Shown here: piece by piece, positions 8,223 through 16,598 of the stretch
How positions within the stretch are numbered: the stretch's first letter is position 1
Layout of the letters: every line of letters begins with the position of its first letter
Source: Bacillota bacterium
Lineage (GTDB): Bacteria > Bacillota_A > Clostridia > Lachnospirales > Lachnospiraceae
Length of the DNA: 22,698 nucleotides
Assembly: GCA_023443925.1 (NCBI GenBank)
Contig: JAEZSL010000415.1
Coordinates: 1 to 22,698, forward strand
Reading direction: 5' to 3'
Program-made: the position numbers and the translations under genes
Notes under the pieces: model-generated
What the model was told of the DNA's origin: nothing
What the model saw: the letters and a program-made list of their open reading frames with translations, nothing else
Databases searched by the model: none

Positions 8223-8366
8223 ATAGAAATTTCTATTGTATTTATTATTTTTTCTATCTATTCTACATAAATTGATATATAAATAATATATCAATTTTCT
8301 GAACTATCTATTTTTTTCATGCTGGAGTTTTTAGAGGGGAGTATATCTAGAAACTCCTTTCTTTTT
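8223..8366 (+). ncRNA. Candidate small structured RNA, about 144 nt
   Basis: No open frame of note lies here, but three structural elements sit between a promoter-like site and a terminator. The first is the palindrome ATAGAAATTTCTAT (8223-8236). The second is a perfect 12-bp stem with a 5-nt loop (8269-8280 with 8286-8297). The last is an intrinsic terminator (8324-8366). No known RNA family was recognised. Confidence 0.4.
8324..8366 (+). terminator. Strong intrinsic terminator, plus strand
   Basis: GGAGTTT-t-TAGA (8324-8335) pairs with TCTA-g-AAACTCC (8346-8357), a 12-bp stem including one T.G wobble. TTTCTTTTT follows directly. There is no T tract on the opposite strand. It closes a transcript that contains no recognisable gene. 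Confidence 0.75.
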
Positions 8367-8456
8367 CTGGTTTAAAGCTAATGTAATTATTATTATGTAT
8401 TTTTAGATATACTTATATTTTATCTCTTTATTTATTTTATTTCGGGCATTTACGTA

Positions 8457-8626
8457 TTAATATAAATCGTAAATTAGTCCCAAGTTGGAATCATTAATAT
8501 CTTCCGATTTATTCTTTACTTGGTCAGATGACATGACCTGGGGATTGCATTGCAAATTCCCGTTTGCGAATCCCACTTTGGTTTTGATTTTTCTTTTGTT
8601 TAATTGTTTTTAATGTTATCAGACAT
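8457..8626 (-). pseudogene. Frameshifted small ORF (about 56 codons if repaired)
   Basis: On the minus strand AGGAGG (8641-8636) lies 9 nt before an ATG at 8626. That frame reads only MSDNIKNN before TAA at 8600. A one-base insertion in the run of five A residues (about 8607-8611) would join it to a frame that stays open to TAA at 8457. The repaired product would be about 56 residues, basic first (LNKRKIKTKVGFANG) and acidic later (KSEDINDSNLG), with one Cys. No family recognised. It could be a decayed gene, a sequencing error in a homopolymer, or chance. Confidence 0.3.
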
Positions 8627-9116
8627 GTTTCATAGCCTCCTTTGTGAGATTTGGTGTGGTAACTTTATTTTAACAAGCGGTTATAGATCATATTCATTTT
8701 TTATTAAACTGATAATGTTAAAAAAGATTTTTACTAAAAACTGAATAGAGTGAGATACAAAAATAAATTGGGAAATTAATTATACGAATCCTTTCAATAA
8801 AAAAGGTACTCGAATTAATATTATTTATTTAGCATCATTTATAATCGATATCTTTATCGCAATTCTATCAGAGAGACTACTCTGGCAGCACTGCTTAATG
8901 AGCGGAAACTGTTCATCAGCGGAAACTAGTTTTGATCTCAATAATTGATAACCCCCGAAATAGACTAAAACTTGAATTCTCTCAAAGAATGGAGTAAATG
9001 TTACACAACACGAGAAGATCAGATAACCCCCGCATTTTCTTATATCAAATATTATGATAAATGACCTCTTGGAGCTATCCTTAAGCTGCTATTAACTATC
9101 CTAAAAACCAGTCTAT

Positions 9117-9142
9117 AAAAAAGAGCATCTTTTCAGGTGCTC
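9117..9142 (-). terminator. Intrinsic terminator, minus strand
   Basis: GAGCACC (9142-9136) pairs with GATGCTC (9129-9123), a 7-bp stem with one G.T pair and a 6-nt loop. Six T residues follow on the minus strand (9122-9117). It lies 367 bp beyond the stop of the CgeB-like gene and may end that transcript. Confidence 0.65.
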
Positions 9143-9279
9143 AGAATCAATCAACACAGCATTCAGATTTTAAAAAGTTAGCATACGAACTAAGCTCCAG
9201 GTGTAATACACTTAATAAGGAGACAACCAGGTTCTCTTAATTGACTGATTGATAAACTAAACAAGAATCGCACAATAAT

Positions 9280-9395
9280 GTTCTATTGCTAGTATTTATA
9301 ATGTTCTAATATGTATTATGTTCTATTGCTATATTTAATAATGTTCTACTATAAATTACGTTCTATTGCTATACTTAATTAATTATGTTCTTTTA
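9280..9395. repeat. 40-bp tandem repeat, nearly three copies
   Basis: GTTCTATTGCTA occurs at 9280, 9320 and 9360, exactly 40 bp apart. Each of the first two units also has a second GTTCTA 23 bp in. The remaining positions are A/T variants. The third unit is partial and ends in TTATGTTCTTTTACTATT. Confidence 0.7.
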
Positions 9396-9508
9396 CTATT
9401 TTTGATTAAAGACAATTAAAATGATATTTTTAAAACCTGTATCTTCATACACGAAATGAAGCTTATTAAGATTTTACGAAGCATGTATATGAAATGTTTA
9501 TGAACATC

Positions 9509-10681
9509 TCAATTATCATATAAACCCTCAAATTCTTTTATATTTTCCAGAACAGCTTTAATTCTATGATGCCAGGTATGTTTATCTCTTGCTTCTGAAT
9601 ATCCATTTTTTGCTATGCTGGCTGCTTTTTCCGGGCTGGTTAATAAATCATTGATTAAATTAGGTAAGCTATATAAATCTTTCAAAGAATAAATAACGAT
9701 ATTGTTACCATTAATAAAATTATCCTGAATATATTCACTCGTATCTGTCAGGGATATTGCTCCGGATAACATAGCGGAAGCAATTCTTTCCTGGAATCCT
9801 GCACGGAACCATGGCATTATATTTAATGAAATCTTTGTTTGCAGTAAACGTCTTAGTGCTTCCTCCCCATAACCATTTCGTATTACCAGGTTATTGCTCT
9901 TTATACTGGGAAAATTGGTCCAACCGTTACCATGAACATTTAAAATAATATCATTCTCAATAACTGTTTTAATTAATTTTTCTCTAAAGTACTCGCGGAC
10001 ATACTTATCCACGTTATTTAGAATAATTAATATCGTATGGAATTCCTGGTCAGTTCTATCGAAATTATACTCATCCAGGGCTATATTCAAAGCATCCTCA
10101 ATGGTAAGTTGAGGTTCTTCTATCATCATTTCAATTAATTTTAACGCAATTTTATAATAAACTTCCGGCAGGCTTTTCAACGCCTCAAGGGTTCTGCTTT
10201 TATCACCGTACGTACCTGTAAATAAAACATCGATATTTCTTTCTTCATAAGGTAAGCAGTTTTCCTTATAGCTTCCCGATAAAGGAAGAAACTTAACCAG
10301 GCCGATATTATTATAATATTGTTCAATAAATTTGACATGTTTTCGATCACAGCAAAAAACAACTGTGTTCTTGTCTGCACAACTAAGCCTTTGACTATGA
10401 TAAATTGGGTGATCATATAAAAAAGTACATTTTTTAATATGATATTGATTATATATATTGTTATAAAATTCATCTTCCAAGGTGATACCATTGCAGGTAA
10501 ATACCCACTCTATTTCACCACTTGATGCATAGCGGATTAGTTCATCTGTAAAGTTATCTTCTTTCGCATCGATGATAACTGTGTTAATATCTTCTGCCTC
10601 CAAGCTTCTTGCGTACTCATCAATATAAATCCTCATTGCATCATATTGTGAAATACCTTTGATAAGCATAATTTTTTTCAT
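9509..10681 (-). CDS. CgeB-like glycosyltransferase (glycosyl transferases group 1 type)
   Basis: 390 residues, cytosolic, no membrane segment. The N-terminal half carries a Rossmann-like start (KKIMLIKGISQYD) and an FLYDHPIYH block like that of CgeB/DUF3880 proteins. The C-terminal half has NVHGNGW (about 248-254), YGEEALRRLLQTKISLNIMP and FQERIASAMLSGAISLTD, the signature region of the GT-B C-terminal domain, where Glu contacts the nucleotide sugar. CgeB-type proteins are found in spore-coat and surface glycan maturation. It lies 40 bp after the 755-residue glycosyltransferase on the same strand, so the two are probably cotranscribed. GAGG precedes the ATG. Donor and acceptor cannot be told. 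Confidence 0.8.
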   Translation of the reverse strand: MKKIMLIKGISQYDAMRIYIDEYARSLEAEDINTVIIDAKEDNFTDELIRYASSGEIEWVFTCNGITLEDEFYNNIYNQYHIKKCTFLYDHPIYHSQRLSCADKNTVVFCCDRKHVKFIEQYYNNIGLVKFLPLSGSYKENCLPYEERNIDVLFTGTYGDKSRTLEALKSLPEVYYKIALKLIEMMIEEPQLTIEDALNIALDEYNFDRTDQEFHTILIILNNVDKYVREYFREKLIKTVIENDIILNVHGNGWTNFPSIKSNNLVIRNGYGEEALRRLLQTKISLNIMPWFRAGFQERIASAMLSGAISLTDTSEYIQDNFINGNNIVIYSLKDLYSLPNLINDLLTSPEKAASIAKNGYSEARDKHTWHHRIKAVLENIKEFEGLYDN

Positions 10682-10721
10682 TCGTTGACCTCACTAGTAG
10701 GATTTACAATTGCAACTATCG

Positions 10722-12989
10722 TTAAAAAAATAATGGGCTGTTCTGAATTTTATCTATGATGTTAATCATTGCTGACGCCGAATCAGTTAATATTTTCTCT
10801 CTGGCGATGGCTTCCTCGGACATTAGCTGATAGAACTCTTTATCGTCCATATATTTTTTTATAATTCCGGTCATTTCTTGATAATCATTTACCGTAAATA
10901 ACTTTCCTGCTGCCGTGGCAATGTCTCCATAATCTATAGTAACCCCCGGTTTTCCTTCATGAAAAGCTTCGATTATAGAAAAGCCGCCGCCCAGCCGTTT
11001 TGGATTGACATATAAATCACAGATTTCCATTAAAGCCAAAATATCATTACAATATCCAATAAAAGTTGAATGTTCCATTAACTCAGGATACTTCTCACAG
11101 TAAGAGGCATAACGGTCAAAATAACCCGCAAAAACAATGTGGGTTCCCCATTTAAAAGTAGTAATGATGTTTTTTATATATGTATCATCAATTTCCGTAT
11201 CAAGCCGTATTCCAACCGTAACCAAAACAAAATCATTTTCCGGAATCCCAAATTCTTTACGGGTAAAAGACATCTTTTTGGGCAGCAACTCAAAGGTAAA
11301 GGTACTTTCTATGATACTCTCCCGGCTGTAGCCTTTCTTTAAATAATTTTCCCATTCCAGCTCTGATAAAGTCTTTCCAATAACTGAAAAAGTGGCCATA
11401 GTAGTAGGCAATAAAGAAAATGCCACACCAATTGATGCTTGCGGTACAATATTACCGCATAAGTCGGCTGTAATACTACCGTTTCCTATGCTGAATATGA
11501 AGGAGGGCTTGAGTTGTCTTATTTTATGTATAATGTTCTTAATACCTTCAATAGAAGGCATATTGTCGTCGGGCTGATAATATGGAATTTCGCAATCTTT
11601 ATATTGATAGTATTTCTTTTCATTATACTCATCCATGATATTTCCTAAGGTTGATTTATATAATGGCAGCATACCTCTGCTTGTGAGCTGTTCCCTGGTG
11701 TTAATGAGTATGATGTTTTTGTTAAGGAGTTTTGATAAGGTATAACACCGTTCTAAGGTTGTTCTTGTAGGGGCATGCCTGTCGGATAGAAACTGAATTG
11801 TAAATACGACTATGGTATCTTTATTTCTTTCCTTTGGGGAGATTGGTGTTAAATTCTCTTTTAATTGAGCTTTAAATTCATAATAGGTCTTTTGATATAA
11901 CTCCTTCATCAATACTTCTGTATTAGAATTGGTGCAGGCTTTATTCGTAAGTTGGTATCTTTTTACTTGATTCCATAAATAAAATCGGTTTTCGCAAGTT
12001 AGCAGACTGTTTTCCATTGCATACTTGATGAAACGGTTCATATAATTTGGGTTTTTAGTAACCTGCATTAAAAAGGATATTAGCAATAATGCCCGCAAAA
12101 TATCCTTTCCCGTATGAACTAAGGATATATCATCAATTATACAACAAGTCATATTATAGATATATGGATGATATCCAGACATCTCTTTTTCCAAGTTGCT
12201 TAATGTCTCATAGATCTCTGCCATAGATTGATAGTTCAAATGCTCTGTTAGAGTAACAAGTTTAGTAATAACAACCTCATCATAAGAATAAACATAGTTC
12301 ATCTGAGAAAATTCTGGATACTTATTTTTTTCTTTTGTTTTAGGACTGGTAGAAATATTATCTTTACTGTCAGTATCAAAACTGTTGATAATTATAAACT
12401 TCTCTTCTATAAGTGGTTCAAAAAAGTAATAATTTCCCTGTATGCAATATATTTTTATAATTTTAGGATGAATGGAGTTTTTATTAGCTTTTTCTCTTTC
12501 ATTGTCTGATAACTGTATATTATTTAAGTTATTATCTAAATTATCGTCTATGAATAAATTCAAAGTCACGAGCTTACACTTATATTGATTTATAACAAAT
12601 TGCGATGAATTAGAGTAAATGACTTTATAAAGGTCTTCAGAATCCGTTATTTTTAAATTCAGTACTTCCTCTGTAACTCTATCTAATAGATATTGTACGG
12701 CTTCTTCCTGATAAAAATAAATGAAATAGTCGAATACCTGATGATAGGCCCGGTAGACAAACTGTGTCAGGTTATACATATTTGAAAAGAACGTAAATTT
12801 GTCCTCAGTTTGATAACCCGCTTTGATGAGATCAAGATTATAAAGAACATCTACAGGATCTCCTTCCAGCTGGATAACATCTGTGTGGAGATATATCAAG
12901 TAACCGGCTTTATCAAGCTTTATAATGTATTCTTCCAATTCTCCAGAGTAATTCTCTTGTTTGTCTATAAAACAAATGATTTTATTCAT
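10722..12989 (-). CDS. Large protein with C-terminal GT-B glycosyltransferase domain
   Basis: 755 residues. The last ~370 residues form a GT4/GT41-like GT-B fold: IVVFTIQFLSDRHAPT at the domain start, SFIFSIGNGS, DFVLVTVGIRLDTE, THIVFAGYFDRY, and LGGGFSIIEAFHEGKPGV (about 666-683), which carries the EX7-type donor-binding Glu. The first ~380 residues, from the start to about ENLTPISPKERNKD, match nothing I recognise and contain no signal peptide or membrane segment. They may bind the acceptor. The start has GGAG 6 nt before the ATG. The gene follows wecB by 120 bp and precedes the CgeB-like gene by 40 bp. A hairpin and mini-ORF lie in its upstream gap. Confidence 0.75.
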   Translation of the reverse strand: MNKIICFIDKQENYSGELEEYIIKLDKAGYLIYLHTDVIQLEGDPVDVLYNLDLIKAGYQTEDKFTFFSNMYNLTQFVYRAYHQVFDYFIYFYQEEAVQYLLDRVTEEVLNLKITDSEDLYKVIYSNSSQFVINQYKCKLVTLNLFIDDNLDNNLNNIQLSDNEREKANKNSIHPKIIKIYCIQGNYYFFEPLIEEKFIIINSFDTDSKDNISTSPKTKEKNKYPEFSQMNYVYSYDEVVITKLVTLTEHLNYQSMAEIYETLSNLEKEMSGYHPYIYNMTCCIIDDISLVHTGKDILRALLLISFLMQVTKNPNYMNRFIKYAMENSLLTCENRFYLWNQVKRYQLTNKACTNSNTEVLMKELYQKTYYEFKAQLKENLTPISPKERNKDTIVVFTIQFLSDRHAPTRTTLERCYTLSKLLNKNIILINTREQLTSRGMLPLYKSTLGNIMDEYNEKKYYQYKDCEIPYYQPDDNMPSIEGIKNIIHKIRQLKPSFIFSIGNGSITADLCGNIVPQASIGVAFSLLPTTMATFSVIGKTLSELEWENYLKKGYSRESIIESTFTFELLPKKMSFTRKEFGIPENDFVLVTVGIRLDTEIDDTYIKNIITTFKWGTHIVFAGYFDRYASYCEKYPELMEHSTFIGYCNDILALMEICDLYVNPKRLGGGFSIIEAFHEGKPGVTIDYGDIATAAGKLFTVNDYQEMTGIIKKYMDDKEFYQLMSEEAIAREKILTDSASAMINIIDKIQNSPLFF

Positions 12990-13019
12990 TTTACGCTCCT
13001 AATCTACTAAGTCATCATT

Positions 13020-13062
13020 AAAACTGCAGTATAAATAATAAATCTTATTTTTATGCAGTTTT
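13020..13062 (-). terminator. Long hairpin between wecB and the 755-residue gene (terminator or attenuator)
   Basis: On the minus strand AAAACTGCA (13062-13054) pairs perfectly with TGCAGTTTT (13028-13020), and the A/T-rich inner part extends the stem with one bulge and one mismatch. The T tract is inside the 3' arm. It may work in both directions. Confidence 0.5.
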
Positions 13063-13074
13063 TATGCCATACAT
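13051..13074 (-). CDS. Seven-codon mini-ORF with strong ribosome site (possible leader peptide)
   Basis: AAGGAGG (13082-13076) is followed by ATG at 13074, giving MYGIKTA then TAA. A nested ATG at 13070 gives only MA. The mini-ORF covers the 5' arm of the hairpin at 13020-13062, so a translating ribosome would block that hairpin. The spacing to the first ATG is very short (1 nt). A leader-peptide role is inference. Confidence 0.25.
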   Translation of the reverse strand: MYGIKTA

Positions 13075-13109
13075 ACCTCCTTATAATTAATTTAAATTAG
13101 AATCTCTGT

Positions 13110-14204
13110 TTAGTTATTCATTAAAATATCAACAATTTTTTTACTGGCCGTACCTTCTCCGTATGGATTAGTTGCCCTATGCATTTTATCGTATTCAAAT
13201 GTATTATCTAGTAATAACTTACAATTTAGGTAAATATCTCTGCTATTCGTACCGACTAATTTTAATGTACCAGCCTCAACTCCTTCCGGCCTTTCCGTCG
13301 TATCTCTCATGACTAGCACAGGAACACCTAGCGAAGGTGCCTCCTCTTGAATCCCACCACTATCTGTTAATATTAGATGACTTCTGGCCATAAAATTATG
13401 AAAATCTATAACATCTAATGGCTCAATAATATGTATTCGCTCAATTCCTTCAAATACTTTTAAAGCTATATCACGAACCACAGGATTCATGTGTATTGGA
13501 TAAATAACTTTGACATCCTGATATTCTTCAATAATCAATTTAAGAGCTTTAAACATACCTTCCATTGGTGTACCAATATTCTCCCTGCGATGAGCAGTAA
13601 TCAAGATTAATTTATAATTATTACACCATAGTAATTCAGCATGGTTGTAATCTTTTCGTATCGTAGTCTTTAATGCATCAATAGCCGTATTGCCTGTAAC
13701 ATATATAGAACTAATATTCTTGCCTTCCTTAACTAAATTTGATTTAGATTGAATTGTTGGTGCAAAATTATAATCAGCTATGATGCCAACAGCTTGCCTA
13801 TTAAATTCTTCTGGATAAGGAGAGTAAATATTATAGGTTCGCAATCCAGCCTCGACATGTCCAATCTTTATGTTTAAATAAAAGCACGCGAGTGAGGTAG
13901 CAAAGGTTGTAGTCGTATCTCCATGTACAAGTACTATATCTGGTTGCTCTTTACTTAATATTTCTTTTATCTTTGATAATATATTGATAGTAACATCAAA
14001 TAGTGTTTGGTGCCTCTTCATGATTTCAAGATTATATTCAGGTATAACTTGAAATACATCCAAAACTTGTTTTAACATTTCCTTATGTTGTCCTGTAACG
14101 CATACAGTAACCTTAACACCATCTCTTTTTTTTAGTTCATTAACGATTGGACACATTTTTATTGCTTCTGGACGTGTTCCAAATACTAGCATTATGTGTT
14201 TCAT
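13110..14204 (-). CDS. wecB: UDP-N-acetylglucosamine 2-epimerase (non-hydrolysing)
   Basis: Interconverts UDP-GlcNAc and UDP-ManNAc in the cytosol, the donor for ManNAc-containing cell-surface polymers. At 364 residues it is of normal length. Motifs in order: FGTRPEAIKM (8-17), HGDTTTT with Asp96, HVEAGLRT with Glu118, SPYPEEFNRQ with Glu132, TAHRREN with His205, and LTDSGGIQEEAPSLGVPVLV followed by RDTTERPE. All belong to the hydrolase-like GT-B fold of MnaA/WecB. AGAGGA precedes the ATG. It has its own promoter (14341-14370) 225 bp after the methyltransferase gene. ManNAc could go to a wall polymer or to the glycan made by the operon upstream. Confidence 0.96.
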   Translation of the reverse strand: MKHIMLVFGTRPEAIKMCPIVNELKKRDGVKVTVCVTGQHKEMLKQVLDVFQVIPEYNLEIMKRHQTLFDVTINILSKIKEILSKEQPDIVLVHGDTTTTFATSLACFYLNIKIGHVEAGLRTYNIYSPYPEEFNRQAVGIIADYNFAPTIQSKSNLVKEGKNISSIYVTGNTAIDALKTTIRKDYNHAELLWCNNYKLILITAHRRENIGTPMEGMFKALKLIIEEYQDVKVIYPIHMNPVVRDIALKVFEGIERIHIIEPLDVIDFHNFMARSHLILTDSGGIQEEAPSLGVPVLVMRDTTERPEGVEAGTLKLVGTNSRDIYLNCKLLLDNTFEYDKMHRATNPYGEGTASKKIVDILMNN

Positions 14205-14340
14205 ATTGAATCCTCTTTCTATAAATAGACTCTAAAATAAGTCTGTTATTTTCTAAATTTCATCATATTAATATAATCTTCATAGAATTATTTTGGGGAA
14301 CTACTTAACATATAAACACGATAAAATACTTATTACTGGA

Positions 14341-14370
14341 ATTAATCCGTGTGTTCTAATACTTTGTCAA
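14341..14370 (-). promoter_or_regulatory. Promoter of wecB
   Basis: A perfect -35 TTGACA (14370-14365), an 18-nt spacer and an ATTAAT -10 (14346-14341) on the minus strand. The start would be near 14334, giving a leader of about 130 nt. That leader holds a small 5-bp stem, AGACT/AGTCT. Confidence 0.55.
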
Positions 14371-14429
14371 GAGGTATGAAGTCAGCAAATAAGAAGAATG
14401 CATTTATTTGACTATATATATTTACATAT

Positions 14430-15644
14430 TTAACTATAATTTTGATTTTCCTTGATATAATTAATCAACTTAATAAAATTCTTGATCTGTATAAAATTTT
14501 GTATTTCACCTTTACATTGTATAGATGGGTATGTGCTTTTTACTATATCATACTCTTGTAATAATAAGCTGATTTCTGGATAAAACTTTTCATGCATGGC
14601 TAAGATTATTCTACTATTATTTTCTTTATATAATGAAAACTCTTCTAAAGAATATACATTTTCTCCAAGATAAATATCAACCTCTTTTTTCGAAGTAATA
14701 AATCCTTTTATTAATCCTCCATTTTCCTGAATGTAATGATATAGTCGTTCACCCGACTTTCCAGTTCCATATAAATAAATTGGATGAAGCTTTATTAATT
14801 GAATAAAAAATGGCAATACTTTTTCTAATTTACTATCATCAACTTTTACTATTAGTTCTTTTTGTAAATTACAACATTGATTAAATAAAGTAATTAAATT
14901 TTCAGGATAATAACGCATATAAAAATCAAGATATTGATTAATCATATTATCACCAGGATAATAGGCCCAACTGATAGATAATGCTGAAAAAACATTTTCA
15001 ATATATTTAAGTGTATCAGAAGTTACTTGAAACATACCAATATTTGAAAAATCTTCCTTTCTGCTCACATCATTATTCTTATATTTTTCATCACTTACAA
15101 CAACATCAAATAATAATTTAGTCGCAAAAGCATCACTACAATATCCATAAAAGTTCAGGCATAAATCATGCAACACAATGGCTGCATTTGTAGATAGATA
15201 TGGAGTGCATGTAAGAAAATCAAGAATTTCGCCCGGCAATGAATGTACTGTGTCAATTAAAACCATATCAATATCCACACCAATTTGATCGATAAATTTG
15301 GGCAGACAATCACCTAGATAAAATTTGTGTTTTGGTATATTAGTAAGATATCCTTCTATCTCATCTGTTAGATATCCTGTTTTTTTAGTCTGATCCCTGT
15401 AGTATTCTTTATTTAAATCACAACTATAAACTTCACAATCTAAGTTTAATTTATCTATACAATTCATTATGCAAATAGTGGAACCTCCAGCTGCAACTCC
15501 AATCTCTAAGATTTTTTTAGGCTTTATTTTTTTAATTACACCACACAAAAAAGCACTCTCATGATCAGTCATTTCACTCATATTTTTTTGGTTTAATTTA
15601 TCGAATATATCTAAAGGTTCATAATATAGCTCTATATTTTTCAA
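14430..15644 (-). CDS. SAM-dependent methyltransferase (Methyltransf_24/CmcI-like) with C-terminal Rossmann domain
   Basis: 404 residues in two parts. Residues ~30-170 form a class I methyltransferase: EIGVAAGGST (47-56) binds SAM, CDLN (Asp76) is motif II, LIDTVHS (Asp131) and VLHD (159-160) are the acidic and metal-site positions seen in sugar and catechol O-methyltransferases. From about 285, YLYGTGKSGERLYHYI begins a second nucleotide-binding domain, with GFITSKK and RIILAMHEKF, like the C-terminal domain of some sugar methyltransferases. Translation starts at TTG (15644) with AAGGAG 8 nt upstream; no better ATG is in frame nearby. It is the last gene of the operon, 15 bp after the ATP-grasp gene. 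Likely role: methylation of a sugar in the glycan. Confidence 0.75.
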   Translation of the reverse strand: MKNIELYYEPLDIFDKLNQKNMSEMTDHESAFLCGVIKKIKPKKILEIGVAAGGSTICIMNCIDKLNLDCEVYSCDLNKEYYRDQTKKTGYLTDEIEGYLTNIPKHKFYLGDCLPKFIDQIGVDIDMVLIDTVHSLPGEILDFLTCTPYLSTNAAIVLHDLCLNFYGYCSDAFATKLLFDVVVSDEKYKNNDVSRKEDFSNIGMFQVTSDTLKYIENVFSALSISWAYYPGDNMINQYLDFYMRYYPENLITLFNQCCNLQKELIVKVDDSKLEKVLPFFIQLIKLHPIYLYGTGKSGERLYHYIQENGGLIKGFITSKKEVDIYLGENVYSLEEFSLYKENNSRIILAMHEKFYPEISLLLQEYDIVKSTYPSIQCKGEIQNFIQIKNFIKLINYIKENQNYS

Positions 15645-15659
15645 TATTTTACTCCTTTT

Positions 15660-16598
15660 TTATTCCATAATTACAAACTTTTCACTTAGCTCTCTTATCC
15701 CTATTGCTTTTTTATAAATTGGCATGTATTCTGGGATTTTCTTATTATCTACCAAATTAAGCCACCATGTAACATCATCAAAACCTAATAAGTATCTAAA
15801 ATATACAGTCCCCGAAATTCTGGGATTTATTTCGAAAATTTTATAACTGTCATTAAATTTTCTTGATTGTATATTAATATAACCTTTCAAGCCAATAAAG
15901 TTAGCGACTTCAATAGCCATCTGCTGTAGTTCAGCATTATAGGTTAATTCAACAAAAGAAGTATGTCCATGTTCCAATTTTCTTTTAAAAATTATTGTCC
16001 TAACATCGTATCCATTAGAAAATACTCCTATAGTATATTCCTCATTGTCATCCTTAAGGTATTGTTGTATAATATATTCATCTTTATAATAAGGTATTTG
16101 ATCTAATTCTCTCTTTTCAGTAATGTATTGAAGATATTTAGAACCACATGAATTCCTTAATTTTACTATGTGTTTCTCACCATTTTCAACAAAATTATCA
16201 TAAGTATAAGTATAAGGCACATTAGCAGTCATATGTTTTTCTAAAAACTTCATTGTTTTTAATTTATCTAAACAAATATTTAATACATTACTATCTTGTA
16301 TAATAATTTGTATATTATGTTGTTTAAATACTTCCTTATGCTCGCTAACTTTTATAATTTCCATCTCATTTACTGGAATTAAGTGGGAAATTTCAAATTG
16401 TTTACATTTTATTAAAAGGTTATCAATATACTGATGTGAAACTGCTAAATCGCTTTTCCAATAAGATTTAACTTTATCCATACCAATCGGATAATCATTT
16501 ATATCACATCCATAAATTTCATCAGATCCTTTTGAAAGTATTTTCAATATACCATTTCCAACATCTCCGCCAATAGCAGTTACTAATATTTTTCTCAT
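15660..16598 (-). CDS. ATP-grasp family ligase (CarB-like)
   Basis: 312 residues, cytosolic. The N-terminal pre-ATP-grasp Rossmann domain reads KILVTAIGGDVGNGI (3-17) and YGCDIND. The ATP-grasp domain follows: HIVKLRNSCGSKYL (143-156) supplies the ATP-binding Lys146 and flexible loop, YIIQQYLKDDNEEYTIGVF (175-193) the hinge region, and FEINPRISGTVYFR (255-268) the metal ligands Glu257 and Asn259. Enzymes of this fold join a carboxylate to an amine through an acyl phosphate. The start overlaps the end of the metallophosphoesterase gene by 4 nt, so the two are translationally coupled. In this setting a likely job is attaching an amino acid or other acid to an amino sugar. The substrate is inference. 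Confidence 0.8.
   Translation of the reverse strand: MRKILVTAIGGDVGNGILKILSKGSDEIYGCDINDYPIGMDKVKSYWKSDLAVSHQYIDNLLIKCKQFEISHLIPVNEMEIIKVSEHKEVFKQHNIQIIIQDSNVLNICLDKLKTMKFLEKHMTANVPYTYTYDNFVENGEKHIVKLRNSCGSKYLQYITEKRELDQIPYYKDEYIIQQYLKDDNEEYTIGVFSNGYDVRTIIFKRKLEHGHTSFVELTYNAELQQMAIEVANFIGLKGYINIQSRKFNDSYKIFEINPRISGTVYFRYLLGFDDVTWWLNLVDNKKIPEYMPIYKKAIGIRELSEKFVIME

Larger units (their letters stand above)
7892..9508. other. 1.6 kb without an intact gene
   Basis: Strongly AT-rich. It contains a candidate small RNA with promoter and terminator on the plus strand (8188-8366), a frameshifted small minus-strand ORF (8457-8626), and a pair of 11-bp direct repeats GATAACCCCCG (8947-8957, 9022-9032). 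A direct repeat AGCGGAAACT (8902-8911, 8919-8928), a minus-strand terminator (9117-9142) and a 40-bp tandem repeat (9280-9395) complete it. I see no other supported feature. Confidence 0.6.

Noticed and set aside
8541..8576. T-arm-like sequence GTTTGCGAATCCC suggesting a tRNA
   Set aside because: No acceptor, D or anticodon stems can be built around it. It pairs instead with GGGATT and GCAAA just upstream.
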